From Fimbriiglobus sp. (lineage in GTDB: Bacteria; Planctomycetota; Planctomycetia; Gemmatales; Gemmataceae), in contig JALHQU010000006.1 of assembly GCA_022841795.1 (NCBI GenBank), positions 1-64,000 of the forward strand: 64,000 nucleotides of DNA, in the 5' to 3' direction. Both the position numbers and the translations under genes were made by a program. Shown here in pieces: positions 59,650-64,000 of the stretch (position 1 is its first letter; every line of letters starts with the position of its first letter). The notes under the pieces were generated by a model. The model saw only the letters and a program-made list of their open reading frames with translations. It had not been told where the DNA came from and searched no databases.

Positions 59650-59678
59650 AGAGTACCAGAAGTACGCCATTATGTCAA
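59650..59678 (-). promoter_or_regulatory. Strong leaderless promoter of the kinase operon
   Basis: The minus strand shows consensus TTGACA, an optimal 17-nt spacer, TACTCT, then exactly 6 nt to GTG 59643. This is the clearest sigma-70-type promoter in the window. Confidence 0.75.
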
Positions 59679-59844
59679 ACGATCACTTGAATCATCTGTG
59701 CTGGCCGGTTCGGGGCACGTTGAGCACTTCGGCCGGAACTCGCCGATCCTTTTTCACGAATTCCGGAAATCCATGAAAAACCTCGCCGACCCAAATCCGG
59801 GGAAAGGGTGAGAACGGCACTCACTCGGATACCGGAGGGCGGTC

Positions 59845-60357
59845 GTGTCCGATCCAGCACCCGGCCTCGGCCCACCGCAAGATTCCCCCGCCCCGCAGCC
59901 GCACGGTGTGTGGGTGGAACTGTTCGAGGTGGTCTTACGGCACTGGTCTCGTTCCCGAGGTGCCGCCTCGCCCGGTGGCGGGGCGGACAGCGACCCGCCT
60001 CCTCCTTCGGCCCCGTCACCCAACCCTCGCGACGGCCGACCCCACGATCCGCCGTCCCTCGCGCGGCTGTCCGTCCGCGGCTTGCTGGTGCTCGTCGCGG
60101 TGAACGCGATCCTGCCCGCCACCCGCCCGCATCCGCCCGCCGCCGACCGGTCGGTGACCCGCGACAGGCCTGCACCCGTGGTGCGGTCGGGTTACCACGC
60201 TCACCCGCCGCTGCGACCGCGGTACGCCCCCGGGATCGAATGGCCCGGTGCCGCTCGACCTACCTTCCCACGCACTCCCCGAATGCCGGCCGATCGTGAC
60301 GAGTCGATTCGGCCCTCGCCGCCAAGCTCGACCGCCCGACGGCCGTCGGGCGAATGA
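59845..60357 (+). CDS. Proline-rich single-span membrane protein
   Basis: GTG 59845 is preceded by GGAGG. The 170-residue protein is rich in Pro, Arg and Ser with one hydrophobic segment (LSVRGLLVLVAVNAILPAT, about 75-93) between disordered parts. No enzymatic motif is visible. It stands 32 nt before the coiled-coil protein gene on the same strand and may share its transcript. The composition is weakly protein-like, so confidence is moderate. Confidence 0.45.
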   Translation: MSDPAPGLGPPQDSPAPQPHGVWVELFEVVLRHWSRSRGAASPGGGADSDPPPPSAPSPNPRDGRPHDPPSLARLSVRGLLVLVAVNAILPATRPHPPAADRSVTRDRPAPVVRSGYHAHPPLRPRYAPGIEWPGAARPTFPRTPRMPADRDESIRPSPPSSTARRPSGE

Positions 60358-60388
60358 CCGTTCCCGCTCCCACCCGTGAGGACCCCCG

Positions 60389-61807
60389 ATGTCCGCCCGC
60401 CCTGTTCCCACGTCCGCCGCCACGACACCGTCGTCCACCCCGGCGAGCAGCCTGACCGCGGCCGAGTTCTGGTCGAAGTACTGGCCGTTCTTCGCCTGCC
60501 CCGCCGTCGCCCTCGTCCAGTACCTGATCCTGCTGCTAGTCCTCCCGGCCATCTGGGAGAACCACGCCGAACCGGGGAAGGTCGGGTTCGGCCTGTTCGT
60601 CCTCGCCGCGGTGGGGGCGGGCGGGCACTGCGCCGTCCTCGGCATCCGGTCGGTCCAGTCCGAAGACCGCCGGTCATCCGAGCGCGAGGCGCAAGCCGCC
60701 GCATGCTCAGGAGACGTCGGTCGGCTGAGGGCGTCCCACGACCACACCGTCAGACTACTGACGGCCGAAAAGCACAGCCTGACGACCCAGAACGAGCACC
60801 TGCGGAAGGACCACGCCGTCGCGCACCAGCACCGCGCCGACGCGCTCATCGACGCCGAGCGGGTCCGGGTTCAGACGATCAAGGACCGCCTCGACCGGGA
60901 ACTGAACGACGCCCGCGCGGCGCTCGGCAGCCAACTCACGGCCGTCCGGGACGAGCGGGAGCAGGCACAGACGCGACTCCAGGCGGAACTGGAGCTGTCG
61001 CAAACGAAGCACCGGGAGGAACTGGACCGCTGCCAGGTCGCTCACCACGCGGAGATGAAGAAACTGACCGAAGCCATGCAGCAGCAGGTGCGGGCGCAGA
61101 ATGCCGAGTACAAGACCCAACTGGACGCTCTGGCCGCCCGCCACGGCGAGATCGTGGACAACTTCCGGGTCAGCGGGCAACAGGACGCGGAGGCGAAGAT
61201 CGAGGCCCTCACCCGGGTGACGTTCGAGCAGGCCCGCCGCGACCGCCTGGCCGCCTGCCAGCGGGTCGAGCGGCGGTACGCCGAACTGGCCGCTCAGGTG
61301 ACCGAAGCCCTCCCCGCCCCCGCGTTCATCGCCTGGCTCGACCAGTGGTTCCCGAACAGCCCGTCGGCCTTCTTCCCGTACACGCCGCTCGCCGACCGGG
61401 CGGTCGACCACCTGGACCGGCTCGCCGTCCACGCCGACATCCGGGAGGCGTTCCGGCGGGAGCAGCCGCGGCTGGGCGGGGTGTACACCGCCGAGGTGGT
61501 CGAGCGGTACATCGCCGACCACCTGAACGACTCCGTCCCGCTCGACGAGATCCGCAAGCTGGCACCCGAGTACATCGCCGCCCTGGAGGGCACGGCCGGC
61601 CGACTCGACGACCGCACCCGGCCGGAACGGGAGCAGCGGGAGCACCAGTCCGTCCTCCGTCAGAAGATGACGGCGGAGATCGAGGTCGCCCGCCGCGAGA
61701 CCGCCCGCCTGAAGGACGTCCACCCGGCCGACGAACTGGCGGCGGCGTTGGCCGAACGGGTGGCCGACATCCAGTCCCAGTACCGCGCCCAAGGAGTCGC
61801 CGTATGA
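60389..61807 (+). CDS. Coiled-coil membrane protein, partner of the HerA-like ATPase
   Basis: The 472-residue protein has two N-terminal membrane helices (about 32-56 and 65-86), then a long coiled coil (about 92-290; EREAQAAACSGDVGRLRASH, ERVRVQTIKDRLDRELNDAR, LQAELELSQTKHREELDRCQ) and a more globular C-terminal region. GAGGAC precedes the ATG. Its stop overlaps the start of the HerA-like ATPase gene (ATGA), so they act together; it may anchor or couple the ATPase to the membrane. Confidence 0.75.
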   Translation: MSARPVPTSAATTPSSTPASSLTAAEFWSKYWPFFACPAVALVQYLILLLVLPAIWENHAEPGKVGFGLFVLAAVGAGGHCAVLGIRSVQSEDRRSSEREAQAAACSGDVGRLRASHDHTVRLLTAEKHSLTTQNEHLRKDHAVAHQHRADALIDAERVRVQTIKDRLDRELNDARAALGSQLTAVRDEREQAQTRLQAELELSQTKHREELDRCQVAHHAEMKKLTEAMQQQVRAQNAEYKTQLDALAARHGEIVDNFRVSGQQDAEAKIEALTRVTFEQARRDRLAACQRVERRYAELAAQVTEALPAPAFIAWLDQWFPNSPSAFFPYTPLADRAVDHLDRLAVHADIREAFRREQPRLGGVYTAEVVERYIADHLNDSVPLDEIRKLAPEYIAALEGTAGRLDDRTRPEREQREHQSVLRQKMTAEIEVARRETARLKDVHPADELAAALAERVADIQSQYRAQGVAV

Positions 61808-64000
61808 CCCCCCGGTTCCGCCCCCTCGGCCCGCCGCCCTCGCCCCTCGCCCTCCCCGCCCCGGCGGCCGACACCCACTGGCTGGGCGAGGCGAGCCTGA
61901 TCGGCTCGCCCGACCGACCGTTCCCGTTCGGGCTGACCGCGGAAGACCTGAGCGTCCACACGGCCGTGCTCGGCGGGTCGGGCCGCGGCAAGAGCAAACT
62001 GCTCGAACAGCTCTGTCGCGAGTTCATCCGCAACTGGCACGGGTTCCTGTTCATCGACCCGCACTCGAACACCTCGCGGGAACTGCTCGCCTACCTGCAC
62101 GTGGTCAACGACCGCCTGCACCCGCTCCAGCGGCTCTCGATCCACTACCTGGAGCCGACGATGGAGCAACTGTTCGCCCTGGACCCGTTCGTGTACTCGA
62201 AGCCGATCGGCCGGCCCGGGTCGGGCGAGCGGCTGGCGTACCTGTGCTGGTTCGCCTCCCAGGTGGACCGCATGAAGCGGCTGATCATCCGCCAGCAGGG
62301 GGAGGCGAACCTGGAGGGCATGCCCCGGCTCAACCGGTGGGCCGGCAACGCCCTGTACGCCGTCGGCGTGGCGACCGGCGAGTCGGGCGGCCACCTGGGG
62401 ATGCACGAGTTGTTGACCATCCTCAACCCGCAAGACCCCCGGTTCCCCGCGCTGTTCGAGCGGGTGGCCCCGCACCTGTCGCCCGAGGTGCTCGCCGACT
62501 TTCGCAAGCTGATCGCCGAGAAGGCGGCGAAGAAGCAGGAGGAGTGGGTGGAGAGCAGCCTGAACCGGTTCCGCGCGTTCCTGAACCCGCTCACCCGGCA
62601 GATCTTCTCGGGCCGGGCGAAGCCGTTCGACATCGGTCGGGTGATGGCCCAAGACGGGATCGTCCTGTGCAGCCTGGGGGAGACCGAGAACGTCTCCGCC
62701 GACCAGACCGACGCGCTCGGGGGTATCCTCATCGCCCAGGCCATTCAGGCGGCCCGGACGCTGCCCCGCGAGGGGCGGAACCAGTTCCACCTGGTGGTGG
62801 ACGAGGCCGAGCGGTTCCTCGGGGACGACCTCCGCCGCGGGTTCGGCGAGTTGCGGAAGATGAAGCTGTCCCTCTGCCTGGGCGTCCAGGACCTGTCGTG
62901 CCTGAAGAAGGGGGACGACCTCGACCTCGTCCCGAAGGTGCTGAGCCAGTGCGGGGTGACCATTTCCTTCCAGCAGAAGTTCCCGCCGGACGCCGAACTG
63001 CTGGCGGACACGCTCGGCTGGAAGGCCCTGCGGTTCGACAAGCTGCTGCTGGAACAGGACCGGCCCGACGGGTACGACTGGGTGCCGACGGCCTCGGTCG
63101 GGGTCGGCTCGACGGCCGGCTCGGCACACGGGTTCGGATCGACCGAGAGTCGGTCGGCCTCGACCAGCACGGCCGAATCGGACGGGACGAACCGGTCCGT
63201 CGGCCGCGGGACGGCGGTCGGGCGGACCGCCGGCGAGTCGCTCGCCCGGAGCGAGTCGCGGACGACGGGAACGAGCGTGGGCCGTAGTGACACGGCGTCC
63301 GAAAGCCACGGCACCAGCGAGGGCACGAGCCACTCGTCCAGTCGCGGGTGGAGCCACACGACGACGGCCGGCGAAGCCCGAACCGCCGGCCGGTCCCACT
63401 CCGAAGGCGTTTCGGAATCGCACTCCGCCTCGACGGGCCAGTCCGTCTCCGCCGGAGCCGGCAGTCTGGGGGGGCGTTCGGGGCACGCCGGCGGTCTCAC
63501 CCGCTCGAGTTCGGAGAGTCGCGGCTCCGGGACGCACCGCTCGACCACGGAGTCCGAAAGTACCACCCGCAGCCGGTCGGAGTCGGACGGTACGACGGGC
63601 GGCGAAACCACGGGCCACAGTTCCGGAACCTCCCGCAGTTCGGGACGGGCGACCTCCCACTCGACCTCGGCCACGACGGCGGACACGGCCGGCACCACCC
63701 GCGGCGAGAATTCGGGCACCAGTCACACGACCACCGACACCCGGAGCGACGGCGAGTCCCACTCCCGGTCACGCGGCGAAACCTCCGCCACGTCCACCGG
63801 CCTGAGCACCCAGCACAGTCACACCCGCGGCGGTTCCCTCACGGTCACCGCTCAACTGACCCCGCTCGGCCGCCACCGGACCGAACGGGTGGACACGGGC
63901 AAACTGATCGACCAGTCGGCCGACCAGCTCGCGCTGTTCCAGCAGGTGCTGATGACGCTCCCGCCCCGCACGTGCGTGGTCTCGTCCGCCGACAGTCCGA
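61804..64000 (+). CDS. HerA/TraG-like DNA-translocating ATPase with a Ser/Thr/Gly-rich insertion (partial)
   Basis: The open frame from ATG 61804 continues past the window end, so it is incomplete. Residues 57-64 are GGSGRGKS (Walker A), followed by FLFIDPHSNTSRELLAYLHV; Walker B is FHLVVDEAERF near residue 331; QDLSCLKKG follows. Type IV-secretion-like HerA/VirB4 family. From about residue 433 to 678 the sequence is a low-complexity run of Ser, Thr, Gly, His, Arg and Glu (e.g. GTSEGTSHSSSRGWSH), then a normal domain resumes (LTVTAQLTPLGRHR). No stop or frameshift interrupts the insertion. It is translationally coupled to the coiled-coil membrane protein. Confidence 0.85.
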   Translation, partial: MTPRFRPLGPPPSPLALPAPAADTHWLGEASLIGSPDRPFPFGLTAEDLSVHTAVLGGSGRGKSKLLEQLCREFIRNWHGFLFIDPHSNTSRELLAYLHVVNDRLHPLQRLSIHYLEPTMEQLFALDPFVYSKPIGRPGSGERLAYLCWFASQVDRMKRLIIRQQGEANLEGMPRLNRWAGNALYAVGVATGESGGHLGMHELLTILNPQDPRFPALFERVAPHLSPEVLADFRKLIAEKAAKKQEEWVESSLNRFRAFLNPLTRQIFSGRAKPFDIGRVMAQDGIVLCSLGETENVSADQTDALGGILIAQAIQAARTLPREGRNQFHLVVDEAERFLGDDLRRGFGELRKMKLSLCLGVQDLSCLKKGDDLDLVPKVLSQCGVTISFQQKFPPDAELLADTLGWKALRFDKLLLEQDRPDGYDWVPTASVGVGSTAGSAHGFGSTESRSASTSTAESDGTNRSVGRGTAVGRTAGESLARSESRTTGTSVGRSDTASESHGTSEGTSHSSSRGWSHTTTAGEARTAGRSHSEGVSESHSASTGQSVSAGAGSLGGRSGHAGGLTRSSSESRGSGTHRSTTESESTTRSRSESDGTTGGETTGHSSGTSRSSGRATSHSTSATTADTAGTTRGENSGTSHTTTDTRSDGESHSRSRGETSATSTGLSTQHSHTRGGSLTVTAQLTPLGRHRTERVDTGKLIDQSADQLALFQQVLMTLPPRTCVVSSADSP
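63100..63840 (+). repeat. Low-complexity Ser/Thr/Gly/His/Arg-coding tract
   Basis: About 245 codons within the HerA-like ATPase consist mainly of Ser, Thr, Gly, Ala, Arg, His and Glu without a fixed repeat unit. Codons vary, so this is a selected protein composition rather than a DNA microsatellite. Confidence 0.7.

Noticed and set aside
61660-63762. 700-codon minus-strand open frame
   Set aside because: Antisense to the HerA-like ATPase; no domain, and the ATPase motifs are intact on the plus strand.

Overview
The window reads as high-GC DNA of a planctomycete, most likely of the Gemmataceae. The evidence is the dense set of planctomycete families: DUF1501 proteins, a PSCyt1/DUF1549/DUF1553 cytochrome protein, sulfatases, SASA esterases, FecR plus ECF sigma pairs, and a Ser/Thr kinase with the planctomycete N-terminal region. 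The species cannot be named from the sequence.

Left part (1 to about 6.73 kb): the integrase end of an integrative element whose other end lies outside the window. It carries a truncated replication-relaxation-like gene, a membrane protein and a TraG/HerA-type ATPase, several very small membrane or zinc-ribbon proteins, two adenine methyltransferase-like proteins, an excisionase-like HTH protein and a tyrosine integrase. Beside the integrase lies the 3' half of a tRNA-Pro(CGG), the probable attachment site. Genes here have good Shine-Dalgarno sites and the composition looks less GC-rich than the rest.

Middle part (about 6.9 to 42.8 kb): exported catabolic and regulatory functions. In order: a truncated beta-helix gene; a DUF1549/1553 plus DUF1501 pair (the first interrupted by an 8-bp tandem repeat); a giant beta-propeller/cytochrome/ankyrin protein; a PQQ-like propeller; FecR and an ECF sigma factor; a MacA/MacB-type efflux pair; a thioredoxin-fold gene with an in-frame TGA inside strong hairpins; then on the + strand a LamG/SASA esterase, a DUF6288 protein, sulfatases (one a tandem double sulfatase), an MGH1-like glycosidase, two DUF1501 proteins, a TolB-like protein and a second SASA esterase. 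These suit extracellular or periplasmic breakdown of sulfated and acetylated polysaccharides. Decayed gene pieces lie at 33.9, 39.3 and 42.3 to 42.8 kb.

Right part (about 42.8 to 64 kb): a plasmid-type backbone. It has small cassette-like genes (DUF7249-like, zinc ribbon, DUF2958, DUF6166), a TraG-like ATPase, a conserved small-protein/HNH pair, a primase-like zinc/TOPRIM protein, a replication-relaxation protein, ParA and ParB, a five-iteron origin, a RepA initiator, a four-gene operon (two related RFRPW proteins, a CHC2 zinc-domain/sigma-like fusion, a membrane Ser/Thr kinase), a coiled-coil membrane protein and a HerA-like ATPase with a very long Ser/Thr/Gly-rich insertion running off the window. 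At least six genes here have a TAnnnT box exactly 6 nt before the start codon, which predicts leaderless mRNAs. The window is therefore either a megaplasmid carrying catabolic cargo or a chromosome with an integrated plasmid; sequence alone does not decide.

The strongest candidates for something undescribed are the kinase/CHC2-sigma operon (55.4 to 59.7 kb), the leaderless expression pattern, the TGA-containing thioredoxin-fold gene and the Ser-rich ATPase.
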